NCBI RefSeq assembly: GCF_023554255.2
Contig: NZ_JAMJWD020000003.1
Coordinates: forward strand, 124,001 to 188,000
DNA length: 64,000 bases
Origin: Phyllobacterium sp. 21LDTY02-6
GTDB taxonomy: Bacteria; Pseudomonadota; Alphaproteobacteria; Rhizobiales; Rhizobiaceae
Direction of reading: 5' to 3'
Under the pieces are notes generated by a model, which ran no database searches, was not told the DNA's origin, and saw nothing but the letters and a program-made list of their open reading frames with translations. Numbering within the stretch: position 1 is the stretch's first letter; each line of letters starts with the position of its first letter. A program made the translations under genes and the position numbers. Positions 52,836 through 62,339 of this stretch are shown here, in pieces.

Positions 52836-53608
52836 TACGCCCGCGCAATGCTCTCCTTCACCTCGTCCTGCTGCTGCTTGCAACGCTGTTCTGCGCAAGC
52901 GCGCATGCCGAGATCGCGCCACGTCCGGGCACTGCCGATCCGCGGGTGCGATCGGTCAGCTATAATGCAACCAATGTCGTCTCGGTTGATGCAACCTACG
53001 GCGTATCGACGATGGTCGTCCTCGGCGATGACGAGAAGATCGAGACCGTGGCCGTCGGCGACAGCATGTCGTGGAAGATCGAACCGAACAAGCGCGGCAA
53101 TATCATCTTCCTGAAGCCGGTCGAGCCGAAGACCGTCACCAACATGAATGTGGTCAGCAACAAGCACGTCTATACATTCATCCTGCGCGCCCATCCCGAA
53201 TCCGCCGGCGAGCAGACATTCATGGTCAAATTCCGCTATCCGGACGAGGAGGTCGATGCCAAATTGCTGGCCAAGGCGCGCAAGCTCGTTTCCGAGCCGA
53301 ACCGCGACGCATTCGACTTCACCCGAGCCAACACGGATTACCGGTTTCGCGGCGATGCAGGCTTGAAGCCACGAAACGCCTTCGACGATGGCGTGAAGAC
53401 CTGGTTCCGTTTCGATGGCGATATTCCGGCCATCTTCGTCGTCGAAGGCGGGAAGACCGAGATCCTCGCCAATTTCCGCCGTGAGGGCGATTATATCGTG
53501 GTCGACAAGATCGCCGATCAATGGATGCTGCGACGCGGAAAACAGGCATTGTGCCTCTTCAATCTGCGGCGGAGCGCAGCGCCGAAACTGGTTGCCGATC
53601 ATGAGTGA
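52832..53608 (+). CDS. virB9: Type IV secretion protein VirB9
   Basis: A periplasmic and outer-membrane core protein of 258 residues. A signal peptide (about 1-26, ending SAHA) is followed by a VirB9/CagX domain with IIFLKPVEPKTVTNMNVVS and a C-terminal beta-rich part with PAIFVVE. The ATG at 52832 overlaps the virB8 stop. With VirB10 it makes the outer ring; the usual VirB7 lipoprotein partner is not encoded next to it. Confidence 0.93.
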   Translation: MIRPRNALLHLVLLLLATLFCASAHAEIAPRPGTADPRVRSVSYNATNVVSVDATYGVSTMVVLGDDEKIETVAVGDSMSWKIEPNKRGNIIFLKPVEPKTVTNMNVVSNKHVYTFILRAHPESAGEQTFMVKFRYPDEEVDAKLLAKARKLVSEPNRDAFDFTRANTDYRFRGDAGLKPRNAFDDGVKTWFRFDGDIPAIFVVEGGKTEILANFRREGDYIVVDKIADQWMLRRGKQALCLFNLRRSAAPKLVADHE

Positions 53609-54917
53609 TATCGGCAGCGCATCTCGTCATCACGGAGAGCTCGAAGCCGGTGCGCATTCGGCGCTGGCCGAAAGCAAGCGCAAGCGCAGCATCTGGCCGC
53701 TTGCGATAGGCCTCGCCCTGATCGTGCAAGCGGCACTCGCCATCGCCTACTGGCGGCCGAACACGCCTGCACCGGCGGCCGAGCTGGTACGGAGCGACGA
53801 AACGCTGGCGGTCCCGGACGTCCGGCTTGCGCTGCCTGATCCATCCGCAACTCAACCTGACGCCAGCACCACCAATGCCTCGTCCGTCGATCAGGCCGAG
53901 TTGCAGGCCCTGCAGCAGAGAATTGCCGATCTCGAGGCACAGAAGCTCCGCGCCGAGGCTGATGCCGGGAGCACGGATGAGGAGAAATGGCAGCGATACC
54001 GTTCCCCCATGGTCGTTTCCGAATCAAGCCCGACTGACGGTGTCGATCTCGGACAAGGTGAAACAAAATCGGCCGAACAGGCGGAAAAAAGCGACGCGAC
54101 GTTCCAGGAATCCAACGCAAACACGCAGTTCCTGGGTGCCTTGTCCGCCAAAGCCGTGGAAGTCGCCAAGGCGCAGAAGAACGAGCGGATCGACGCACTG
54201 GTGCCGCAGGGCACCATGATACGCGGCGTCCTGGAAACAGCTGTCGAGACCGATCTGCCCGGCATGGTCCGGGCGGTGACCACCGATGATATCTGGTCCT
54301 TCGATGGGCGGAGAATCCTCATCCCCGCCGGCTCGCGCATCGTCGGCGAGTATAATGCCGGGCTGATGCAGGGCCAGAAGCGGGCATTCATCGTCTGGAC
54401 GCGCCTGCTGCGCACCGACGGCGTTTCCTTGAACCTTGCATCGCCGGGCACGGACGAACTTGGCGTTTCCGGTTCGGGCGGCAAGGTCGACAATCATCAT
54501 CTGCAGCGGTTCGGTTCGGCGATCATGCTGACTGCACTGTCCGCCGGTGCGCAACTGGCGGCCGATCCGCGGCCGGAATTGCGCAGGCGCAGGCGATCCG
54601 GCCCAATCACCACCATAACCACCGATCCTGCAACGGGTAAGACGACGCAGACGACGATCGATCCAGACGAGAAGGACGACGCGATCGGCGCTGACCTCGG
54701 CGGGAAAGGCGCCGCCGCCTTGGCACAAGGTCTATCGAATGTGGCGCAAGAGGCATTGAAATCGTCGATCGCCATTCAGCCGACGATCCGTATCCGCCAA
54801 GGGACGGCCGTCGCGATCTTCGTTCGGCGCGATCTGGATTTCTCCGATCTATACCCCGACCCCGTCGCACAGAAGCTGCGCGAGTTGAAGCGCGGAGGGC
54901 GCGGTCATGGCGAATAG
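53601..54917 (+). CDS. virB10: Type IV secretion protein VirB10 (TrbI family)
   Basis: An envelope-spanning protein of 438 residues. A basic cytoplasmic start, one membrane helix (about 32-50) and a charged coiled-coil-like region (about 95-130) precede the TrbI domain with LVPQGTMIRGVLETAVETDLPG and RILIPAGSRIVGEY. The C-terminal RIRQGTAVAIFVRRDLDF closes the beta barrel. The linker is short in proline compared with many VirB10 proteins. It overlaps virB9 by 8 bases. Confidence 0.93.
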   Translation: MSDIGSASRHHGELEAGAHSALAESKRKRSIWPLAIGLALIVQAALAIAYWRPNTPAPAAELVRSDETLAVPDVRLALPDPSATQPDASTTNASSVDQAELQALQQRIADLEAQKLRAEADAGSTDEEKWQRYRSPMVVSESSPTDGVDLGQGETKSAEQAEKSDATFQESNANTQFLGALSAKAVEVAKAQKNERIDALVPQGTMIRGVLETAVETDLPGMVRAVTTDDIWSFDGRRILIPAGSRIVGEYNAGLMQGQKRAFIVWTRLLRTDGVSLNLASPGTDELGVSGSGGKVDNHHLQRFGSAIMLTALSAGAQLAADPRPELRRRRRSGPITTITTDPATGKTTQTTIDPDEKDDAIGADLGGKGAAALAQGLSNVAQEALKSSIAIQPTIRIRQGTAVAIFVRRDLDFSDLYPDPVAQKLRELKRGGRGHGE

Positions 54918-54950
54918 CATTCTCTCCAATAGGTCATGGCGAGGCGTGTC

Positions 54951-56045
54951 ATGACGCTTGCCGCATCGCTGCCCGATCTTGTCGGCATGGCTTTCGCCCC
55001 GCTCAATCCTTTCCTCCAATCACCGGATGTGGTGGAAATCTGCGTCAACAGGCCCGGCTGCGTGTTCGTGGAACGCTCGTCCGGGCAAATGACCGGCATG
55101 GAAGAACACGCCATCCCGGAACTTACAGCCGAACGAATCCGGTTCATGGCCGAACGCATTGCCGCCGCCAGCCACCAATTCGTCAATGATGAGGAGCCTA
55201 TACTTTCGGCGTCCCTGTCGGACGGCGAGCGGGTCCAGGCCGTGCTGCCGCCCGCGGCGCTGGATGGCGGTGCAATCGTCATAAGGCGGCAGACTTCGTC
55301 GCGGCTGACGCTCGCGGATTATGGCAGAACCGGCGCGCTTGCCGGGGCGCGCATCATCGACAGCGCCGAAATCCTCACTCAGGACGAAGCCCATCTCTGC
55401 CATCTGCTCGACAAGGGTGACCTGGAGCGATTCTTCTCGGAAGCGGTGCAGCGACGCGTCTCGATTCTCGTTTCAGGGGGCACTGGTTCGGGAAAAACCA
55501 CATTCCTCAACGCGCTGCTGCAGGAAATTCCGCGTTCCGAGCGGCTCATCACCATCGAGGATACGCCTGAAATTTCCCATGCCCAGCCAAATCATGTGCG
55601 GTTGATCGCGACGCGCGGACAGCAGAACATCGCGAATGTCGATCCGTGCCATCTTGTCGAAGCTTCGCTGCGCATGCGCCCGGACCGTTTGCTGCTGGGT
55701 GAAATCCGCGGCTCCGAGGCGATGGATTTCCTGCAGGCGATCAATACCGGTCACCCCGGTTCGCTTTCGACCGTCCATGCGAATTCGCCCAAAGGCGCCT
55801 ATCTGCGGCTAGCGCTGCTGATCATGCAGGCCAGCGGTGGCGCAGGCCTCAATCAGACAGACATGATCAATGCGCTGCAGCAGGCCCTCCCGCTCACGGT
55901 TCAGATCGCGCGGGTTGGCGGCCGGCCGGGCGTCGTCACCGAGATTTTCTATGAGCCGTTCCTGCGCTGGGCCGACATGCAAGGCGACGCAAGCCCGCAT
56001 CCGGTCGTTCAAGTCTTCGGCGATGGGCGGAGGCTGCAGCGATGA
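54951..56045 (+). CDS. virB11: Type IV secretion ATPase VirB11
   Basis: A hexameric traffic ATPase of 364 residues. Walker A is GGTGSGKTTF (K182), Walker B is LLLGEIRGSEA, and the histidine box is STVHANS. The start is taken at 54951, which has GAGG 6 bases upstream, rather than 54936. It switches the system between pilus building and substrate transfer. Overlaps the VirB1 gene by 4 bases. Confidence 0.93.
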   Translation: MTLAASLPDLVGMAFAPLNPFLQSPDVVEICVNRPGCVFVERSSGQMTGMEEHAIPELTAERIRFMAERIAAASHQFVNDEEPILSASLSDGERVQAVLPPAALDGGAIVIRRQTSSRLTLADYGRTGALAGARIIDSAEILTQDEAHLCHLLDKGDLERFFSEAVQRRVSILVSGGTGSGKTTFLNALLQEIPRSERLITIEDTPEISHAQPNHVRLIATRGQQNIANVDPCHLVEASLRMRPDRLLLGEIRGSEAMDFLQAINTGHPGSLSTVHANSPKGAYLRLALLIMQASGGAGLNQTDMINALQQALPLTVQIARVGGRPGVVTEIFYEPFLRWADMQGDASPHPVVQVFGDGRRLQR

Positions 56046-56692
56046 ACTTCTGCCGTCATATCTTCAGCCTGATACCGATCTGCGCATTGTTCGTCGCAGG
56101 CATCGCGGCGGCGGAACCCGCGCGGCCGGAGATCAAGGTGACCGTGATGCCGGAAGCGCCCCTCCCGGAGCCGGCGACCGGCAAGCCTTGCCGGTTCGAC
56201 CCGAACGACGATGCGGCGCAAGGCAGGGCCGTGATCGAGAAGATCGCGGCCGAGGAGGGGTTCGACAAGGACCTGCTGCTGGCGATCGCCAGGCGGGAAA
56301 GCGGGTTCCGGATGAACAGCGTCTCAAGCGCGGGCGCCATCGGGCTGATGCAGCTCATGCCCGAAACGGCCAAACGGTTTTCGGTGGACCCATGCGACCC
56401 GGAAGACAATGTGCGGGGCGCCGTGCGCTATTTGCGCGTCCTGCAGCAGAAATACGATAATCCGATCTATGTTCTTGCCGCCTACAATGCCGGTGAGGCG
56501 GCGGTCGCAAAGAACAACGGCGTTCCGCTGTACCCGGAAACCGTCGCCTATGTCTCCGCTGTATTGACTGATCTCTACGGCTGGAAGCCGCTTCAGGCCC
56601 GTCGCAGCGAGAATAAACCCGCAACAATCGATTTTCAGCAGCCCCGCGGCGCCAGGGAATGGTCGCAGGGCTTCGTCTTGCACATGGAGTAG
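56042..56692 (+). CDS. virB1: Lytic transglycosylase, VirB1-like
   Basis: A periplasmic muramidase of 216 residues. A signal peptide (about 1-24) precedes an SLT domain with catalytic E86 in ARRESGF, the GAIGLMQLMP motif and AAYNAG. It opens the peptidoglycan for the channel. A VirB1 gene in this place, after virB11, is also found in Xanthomonas-type systems. The VirB2 start follows 4 bases later. Confidence 0.92.
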   Translation: MNFCRHIFSLIPICALFVAGIAAAEPARPEIKVTVMPEAPLPEPATGKPCRFDPNDDAAQGRAVIEKIAAEEGFDKDLLLAIARRESGFRMNSVSSAGAIGLMQLMPETAKRFSVDPCDPEDNVRGAVRYLRVLQQKYDNPIYVLAAYNAGEAAVAKNNGVPLYPETVAYVSAVLTDLYGWKPLQARRSENKPATIDFQQPRGAREWSQGFVLHME

Positions 56693-56696
56693 ACCA

Positions 56697-56993
56697 ATGA
56701 ATATTAACCGGCGCGCGCTTTTCTTTGCCATATCCGTTGCGGCTGTAGCCTGTTCCAGCGCTGCGAGCGCGCAAAGCCTCCAGCCGGTCACCGGCGTTCT
56801 CGAAACGCTGATATCGATCCTCACCGGGCCGATAGCGTCGATGCTGGCAATCCTCGCCGTCATCGGTTGCGGGTTTCTGGCCTGGAGCGGGCGGCTCACC
56901 TGGGGAATTGCCGGTTCAGTCATTCTCGGCATCGTCCTTGTCTTCGGCTCGACGCAGATCGTGACCTTCTTCCAAGGCGCGCTCGGACACTGA
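56697..56993 (+). CDS. virB2: Type IV secretion pilin VirB2
   Basis: A pilin precursor of 98 residues. A long signal peptide ending near SSAASAQS is removed, leaving about 72 residues with two hydrophobic helices (ASMLAILAVIGCGFLAWSG and IAGSVILGIVLVFGSTQIV). The size and layout match VirB2/TrbC. It lies 1 base before virB3. Confidence 0.92.
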   Translation: MNINRRALFFAISVAAVACSSAASAQSLQPVTGVLETLISILTGPIASMLAILAVIGCGFLAWSGRLTWGIAGSVILGIVLVFGSTQIVTFFQGALGH

Positions 56994-56994
56994 C

Positions 56995-57297
56995 ATGCGG
57001 GAAGAACAGGCCCCGGACATCACGCCATTGGTCAAGGCGCTGACGCGTGCGCCGACATTGTTCGGCGTGCCCTATATGTACGCCATGTTCAACATGGTCG
57101 TGACGGCGGTCATATTCCTGGCGACCAAGGGACTGCTGGCGCTGTTTCTCATCGTGCCGATCCATATGTTCGGCTACTTCCTCACCCTGCGTGACGAACA
57201 GATCTTCAGCGTTCTCAGGATCCGCGGCGCGAAGACGCCGCCGCAGTCGAAATCGGTCTGGGGCGTGAAGAGCTACGCTGCGGGAGAGACGCGGTGA
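56995..57297 (+). CDS. virB3: Type IV secretion protein VirB3
   Basis: A small inner-membrane protein of 100 residues with one long hydrophobic hairpin and the family sequence PTLFGVPYMYAMFNMVVT. It works with VirB4 in pilin handling. It overlaps the virB4 start by 4 bases (GTGA). Confidence 0.92.
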   Translation: MREEQAPDITPLVKALTRAPTLFGVPYMYAMFNMVVTAVIFLATKGLLALFLIVPIHMFGYFLTLRDEQIFSVLRIRGAKTPPQSKSVWGVKSYAAGETR

Positions 57298-59717
57298 TTT
57301 CGCCGGGCGTGCGCAGCCAGATGCGCTTCGGCTCGGTCGGCGCGCGCGAACGTTCCGTCGCCGCTCATATTCCCTATCTGCGGCACGTGGAAGACAGCGT
57401 TCTGCGCACGAAGGACGGAATGCTCGTGAGCTTCCTCAAGCTCGACGGCTTCTGTTTCGAAACGGCCGACATGGCCGATATCAATGGCAGGCTCGAAGGT
57501 CGAAACACGATATTGCGGGCCCTCGGCAGCAGCCGCTATGCCGTCTATGGCCATCTGGTGCGGCGGCGGCTCGAACCGGAACTCGGCGGCAGTTTCGAAA
57601 CTCCTTTTGCGAGGGACCTGAACGCGCGCTACATGGCGCAGCTCCGGCAAAGGCGGATGTTCGTCAACGAGATGTATATCAGCGTCGTCCGCCGGCCATT
57701 GCAGGGCCAGGTGAAAATTCTGGACGGCCTGAGCAGGTTTCTGTTCCGGCGCAGCAGCGACAAGACCCGGGATAGCGGCGTATCCGACGATGACCTTCGC
57801 GAACTTCGCAGTACCGCTCTCGATGTGCGGCAGATCCTGGAGAGCTACGGCGCAAGAATATTGGGCATCCGCAATGATGCTGCGGGCATTGCATTCTCCG
57901 AGCCGCTCGAATTCCTCGTCCAGCTGCTGAACGGTCTGAAGCCCGTGGCGATGCGCCTGCCGCGCATGCCGCTGGACGGCGCGCTGGCGATGAAACGGAT
58001 CAATTTCGGCCGCAACGCCCTGGAGTTCGTTGGCGCCACTCCTCCGGGTGACACACGCCTCGGTGCGATGTTGTCCATTCGGGAATATCCCTCCTATACC
58101 GGCCCGCTCCTGCTCGACGGATTGTTGAAGGTGCCGCATGAATTCGTGGTCAGCCAGAGCTTTTCGATCATTGACAGGGCGGTCGCCCAGAACAGGATCG
58201 AGAGAGTGTCGCGCCAGATCGCCGTTGCCGACGAGGCCGGTTCGATCATTGGCGATCAACTCGCCGGCGCCCGCGACGAACTGTTGAGCTCGCGCTCTAT
58301 CTTCGGCGAACACCATCTGACGGTGATGTGCATCGGCGATGACAAGCAGGAGCTTGACCGGTCTATCCGCGGCGTTGGAACCGCTCTGACGGATCAATCG
58401 ATCATCTGGCTGCGCGAGGACCTGAACTGCGAGGCGGCGTTCTGGGCGCAACTGCCCGGCAATTTCTCCTATATCGCGCGCTCGGCGATGATTTCCTCGA
58501 AGAATTTCGGCGGTTTTCTCTCACTTCACAATTTTCCGAGCGGAAAATCCCGCGATAATCATTGGGGCAGCGCCATTTCGCTGCTCGAGACCACCAGCCA
58601 GAGCGCCTATTTCTTCAATTTCCACGAACGTGACCTCGGCAATTTCACCATGATCGGCCCGTCGGGCTCAGGCAAGACCGTGGCATTGTCGTTTCTCATG
58701 GCGCAATCGCAGCGCCTTTCTCCGGCGCCGCGCTGCATCTTTTTCGACAAGGATCGCGGCGGCGAAATCTTCGTTCGCGCGCTCGGCGGCACCTATCGGG
58801 AACTGCAACCGGACATGGCCAGCGGCTTCAATCCGCTGCAATTGCCCGATAGCGGCGCCAACAGGGATTTTCTGTTTCAACTTTTCTCGCTCATGCTCCG
58901 CCGCCCGGACGGCCAGGCCCTGTCCGCCAGCGAAGAAGGCGTGCTGCGCGCCGCAATCGCCCACATATTGTCGGCGGACCGGGCTTCGCGGTCGCTGCCA
59001 TTGTTCGCGACGTTGCTGCGGGGACGCAATCCGTCCGGTACCGACGATCTGCTGTCGCGCTTCGATAAATGGCTGCGTCCGGAACAGCTCGGTTGGCTGT
59101 TCAACAATGCCGACGACACTTTCTCGTGGTCCGCCATATCCGGCTTCGACATGACGCGCATTCTCGACGATCCGCTCACCCGCAGCGCGGCGCTGATGTA
59201 TATATTTCACCGCATCGAAGAGCTTTTCGATGGCCGTCCCATACTGATCTTCCTCGATGAAGGCTGGCGGCTGCTCGAAGACGAGGTCTTTGCCGCGTTC
59301 ATCAAGAACAAGATGAAGACGATACGGAAGTTCAACGGAATCATCGGATTTGGGACGCAGAGCGCGTCGGACATCGTCAATTCGCCAATCGCGAACACGC
59401 TGATCGAGCAAAGCGCGACACATATCTTCTTCCCCAATCCGCGCGCGGACATGGAGAGCCATGCCGGCGGCATGCGTCTGTCGCAAAGGGAAGTCGAATG
59501 GATCCGGACGACCGACCCGTCCAGCCGTAGCTTCCTGATCAAGCACGGACAGGAATCGGTCATTGCCCGGCTTCGCCTCAATGACATGGACGACCTGCTC
59601 AAGGTCCTGTCGGGCCGGGCAGAAACTATCCAGGAACTGACATCATTGCGCGAACGGCTTGGCGACAACCCGGCCGATTGGTTGCCTGTCTTTTGCGGGC
59701 GGAAGGATACAGAATGA
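57294..59717 (+). CDS. virB4: Type IV secretion ATPase VirB4
   Basis: The large ATPase, 807 residues, that energises pilus and channel assembly. The N-terminal VirB4/CagE domain is followed by the RecA-like domain with Walker A GPSGSGKTV (K461) and Walker B ILIFLDEGWRLL, plus RKFNGIIGFGTQSASD. The GTG start overlaps virB3. Length and motifs are complete. Confidence 0.95.
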   Translation: MISPGVRSQMRFGSVGARERSVAAHIPYLRHVEDSVLRTKDGMLVSFLKLDGFCFETADMADINGRLEGRNTILRALGSSRYAVYGHLVRRRLEPELGGSFETPFARDLNARYMAQLRQRRMFVNEMYISVVRRPLQGQVKILDGLSRFLFRRSSDKTRDSGVSDDDLRELRSTALDVRQILESYGARILGIRNDAAGIAFSEPLEFLVQLLNGLKPVAMRLPRMPLDGALAMKRINFGRNALEFVGATPPGDTRLGAMLSIREYPSYTGPLLLDGLLKVPHEFVVSQSFSIIDRAVAQNRIERVSRQIAVADEAGSIIGDQLAGARDELLSSRSIFGEHHLTVMCIGDDKQELDRSIRGVGTALTDQSIIWLREDLNCEAAFWAQLPGNFSYIARSAMISSKNFGGFLSLHNFPSGKSRDNHWGSAISLLETTSQSAYFFNFHERDLGNFTMIGPSGSGKTVALSFLMAQSQRLSPAPRCIFFDKDRGGEIFVRALGGTYRELQPDMASGFNPLQLPDSGANRDFLFQLFSLMLRRPDGQALSASEEGVLRAAIAHILSADRASRSLPLFATLLRGRNPSGTDDLLSRFDKWLRPEQLGWLFNNADDTFSWSAISGFDMTRILDDPLTRSAALMYIFHRIEELFDGRPILIFLDEGWRLLEDEVFAAFIKNKMKTIRKFNGIIGFGTQSASDIVNSPIANTLIEQSATHIFFPNPRADMESHAGGMRLSQREVEWIRTTDPSSRSFLIKHGQESVIARLRLNDMDDLLKVLSGRAETIQELTSLRERLGDNPADWLPVFCGRKDTE

Positions 59718-59902
59718 AACTGCCGGCAATCGGGCTCATGCTCATCATCGCGCTGGCATGCAGCGGCTGCATGAGTTTTGACGGGCTGCGACATCCCTGC
59801 TCCCTCCCCGGCGGAGCCTTGTCCTATGCCGAGGATGATTGCGGCCCGTTGCGTCCGGTAAACGAGCCATTCGCCAGCATTGCACCGCCGGCACCGCAAT
59901 GA
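59714..59902 (+). CDS. Small putative lipoprotein between virB4 and virB6
   Basis: A 62-residue protein. A lysine-started hydrophobic segment of about 15 residues ends in LACSGCMSF, an imperfect lipobox with two candidate cysteines. The mature part is short, with two further cysteines and a proline-rich end. Its ATG overlaps the virB4 stop, and its stop overlaps the virB6 start, so it belongs to the operon. It could be a VirB7-like outer-membrane anchor for VirB9, or an entry-exclusion lipoprotein (EexN) that sits near virB6 in conjugative systems. No VirB5 is found at this place. Confidence 0.75.
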   Translation: MKLPAIGLMLIIALACSGCMSFDGLRHPCSLPGGALSYAEDDCGPLRPVNEPFASIAPPAPQ

Positions 59903-61050
59903 ACGAACTCGCCGCGCTGCTCAGCAATGTCGATGCGCTCGGCAAGGATTTCACCGCTGCGACCTATGGCGCGATTTCCGCCCATATGACGCCAGTCGCA
60001 TCCGGCCTTTTCGTGCTCTATCTGATCTTCTGGGGCTTTCGCTTCTGGCAGGGCACGGGCGATACGAACATCGTCGCGATCAGTTTCAAGCTCCTTCGCA
60101 TCGCGATGATATTCGCCATGGCGACCCAATGGGGCCAGATACAGATCGCCATTTACCAGGGCGTGACCAATATTCCCTATATGATCAGCGGCGTCATGTT
60201 GAACAACATCGTTAACCCGCGCAACGGCAAGGCCATGGGCATGGCGACCGTGGCGCGGGATATTTCGACCATCTATGAATATGCGCTGATCGCAGCGGTG
60301 AAAATCGAAAACAACGTGGCCAAGGCAGCTGTCCCAGTGCCGCCGCCGGACAATGGCGGCGCTCCGGCGCCGCAGCCGCAAAAGACGGCACCACCGACGA
60401 ACGCGACCAAGGAGGCCCTGCTTGCCGCGCCGCTGCAATCTCCCCTGTCGGCCGCCATTGTCTGGATCGCCGCGGCAATATTTGCCGGATACGCACTGGC
60501 ATTGCTGCTCTTTGCCAAGCTGGCGCTCTGGGTGATGCTTGCCCTGGCGCCGCTTGCGATCATTTCATTGATCTTCCAGGCGCCATCGCGGTTCTTCTGG
60601 GGCTGGCTCAGCGGCCTTGTCCAGGCCATGTTGATTCCGGTGTTCCTCTCGACTTTCCTCAGCTTTTACCTCCTTGGCGCGCAGGACGGCATTTTCGCCC
60701 TCATCAACAGCGTCAATGCCACCAACAGCCCCGCAATGAAGGATGTCGCCCCCTTCGTGGCGATCTGCATGGCCGGATTCTTTCTCTTGACGCGGATTTT
60801 CCCTTTCACAGCGCGTATTGCCGCAGGCACGCAAGGCTGGGTCGAAGGCCAATCGACGCGGATGGGTTGGGCCTCGGCCCACCGGGCGGGAGAGCAGTTC
60901 CCGTCCGGCCGTGGCGCCCGTAGCCGCTCGGCCGGATCGGCCACGTCATATTCCGGCTCACATGCGAGTTCATATGCTGGCACCGAAACGGCGATGCGCG
61001 ATCTACAGGACCGCAACGCGTCCATCACCCGGCAGGGCAAGAACCGTTAA
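59899..61050 (+). CDS. virB6: Type IV secretion protein VirB6
   Basis: A polytopic inner-membrane protein of 383 residues with five to seven hydrophobic stretches, a large central loop with a proline-rich section (VPVPPPDNGGAPAPQPQ) and the VirB6/TrbL motif LALAPLAIISLIFQAPSRFF. The last 70 residues are serine-, glycine- and arginine-rich and probably cytoplasmic. The start overlaps the lipoprotein stop. It is the last gene of the operon. Confidence 0.9.
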   Translation: MNELAALLSNVDALGKDFTAATYGAISAHMTPVASGLFVLYLIFWGFRFWQGTGDTNIVAISFKLLRIAMIFAMATQWGQIQIAIYQGVTNIPYMISGVMLNNIVNPRNGKAMGMATVARDISTIYEYALIAAVKIENNVAKAAVPVPPPDNGGAPAPQPQKTAPPTNATKEALLAAPLQSPLSAAIVWIAAAIFAGYALALLLFAKLALWVMLALAPLAIISLIFQAPSRFFWGWLSGLVQAMLIPVFLSTFLSFYLLGAQDGIFALINSVNATNSPAMKDVAPFVAICMAGFFLLTRIFPFTARIAAGTQGWVEGQSTRMGWASAHRAGEQFPSGRGARSRSAGSATSYSGSHASSYAGTETAMRDLQDRNASITRQGKNR

Positions 61051-61075
61051 GTGCTTGCGGTTCGGCGAAAAGCCG

Positions 61076-62296
61076 TTACCCGCCGCGCAATACCGACCCG
61101 ATCAATGCCTTCTGCCTGGCGAGGCAATCCGACAATTTGAAACGATGCTCCACCGTTCGGCGCGCGGCTGCCCGTAGCGGAATGAAATCGTCGGGCTTGC
61201 GCAGGATGCGCAGCAGCGTTTCCGTCAGCGCGGCTGTGTCGAAGAACGGCACGAGAAGCCCGTTCTTCTCCGATTTGATCACTTCCCGCACCGGAGGCGT
61301 ATCCGAACCGACGATGAGCGCACCACATGCCATCGCCTCGACGACCGACCATGAGAGCACGAACGGATAGGTCAGATAGATATGGGCCGTCGAAATCTGA
61401 TAGAGCTGCCGCAGCAGATCATGGGAGATCGGCCCGGTAAAAAGCACCCGGTCCTGCGGCAGGTTATATTCGGCCAGCAGCTTGTCCTTCCATGAGCCGC
61501 CGCCGGGTGGTGGCTTGCCGTAGCTCACGCCATCCCCGCCGACGAAGATGAACAGGACATCGGGATTCTGCGCCACGACCCGCGCTGCCGCCTCCAGTGC
61601 CTGGGGGAAACCGCGATAGGGTTCGAGGTCGCGCGCCACGAATGTTATGATCGGCGGGTCTCCCGCCTTGAGGACGCGGCCATCGGGCAGGCGCAGCGAG
61701 GCGTTCTTGTCCGGCTTGAACCGGTCCTGGTCGACGCCCTCATGGCAGACCGCTATCCTGTTCTGCACCGAGGCGGGATAGAGGCTCTTCTGCCATTGCG
61801 TCGGGCTGATGCCACCATCGATGCTTTCGAACGACAGGAGCTGGGATATGTTCCTCAGCCGCAGCCGCTTGCGGGTTTCCGCGTCGGGTCGATCGTCCGG
61901 CGCGAAGCCGACATCGGCACCTTCCGCGCGATAGAAGAACTCGCAATAGCCGATGGCGGGGACCTTGGGCATGACGTCCTTCGTGAATATCATGCTGCCC
62001 CAGCCGATATGGCCGATGACCAGGTCGGGCTGCTCGCCCTGACGAATCATGGCCTCGAAGGTTTCGGCCACGCGGTGGCCAATTCGGATGTGATGATCCG
62101 GGATACCCAGATGCCTGGCCATCTGAGTATCGGAACGGGGTCCGGATTCTGCCCTGTGCTTGATGACGCGGACTGCTGGGAGGCGACGGTCCACGGTCTC
62201 GCAAATGAGGCTGACATTGTGCCCGCTGGAGGCAAGATGTTCAGCCAGGGCAGAAAATTGACCAAAACCACGTCTGTGTACAAATGCCACATGCAT
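61076..62296 (-). CDS. Glycosyltransferase family 4 protein
   Basis: A GT-B-fold transferase of 406 residues that adds a sugar to a lipid, polysaccharide or protein acceptor. The N-terminal half has HVAFVHRRGFGQFSALAEHL; the C-terminal half has FVARDLEPYRGF, HIYLTYPFVLSWSVVEAMAC (the EX7E-like region) and GSDTPPVREVI. It faces the VirB operon convergently with a 25-base gap. The MarR gene follows upstream on the same strand. Acceptor unknown; surface polysaccharide is likely. Confidence 0.9.
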   Translation of the reverse strand: MHVAFVHRRGFGQFSALAEHLASSGHNVSLICETVDRRLPAVRVIKHRAESGPRSDTQMARHLGIPDHHIRIGHRVAETFEAMIRQGEQPDLVIGHIGWGSMIFTKDVMPKVPAIGYCEFFYRAEGADVGFAPDDRPDAETRKRLRLRNISQLLSFESIDGGISPTQWQKSLYPASVQNRIAVCHEGVDQDRFKPDKNASLRLPDGRVLKAGDPPIITFVARDLEPYRGFPQALEAAARVVAQNPDVLFIFVGGDGVSYGKPPPGGGSWKDKLLAEYNLPQDRVLFTGPISHDLLRQLYQISTAHIYLTYPFVLSWSVVEAMACGALIVGSDTPPVREVIKSEKNGLLVPFFDTAALTETLLRILRKPDDFIPLRAAARRTVEHRFKLSDCLARQKALIGSVLRGG

Positions 62297-62339
62297 GATT
62301 CAGGCCTGTCCGGGCAGGGTTTGGCAGTTCGGCAAAGGA

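Noticed and set aside
52137-61050. Complete VirB1-VirB11/VirD4 conjugation system
   Set aside because: No VirB5, VirB7 in its usual place, VirD4 or relaxase is encoded in the window.
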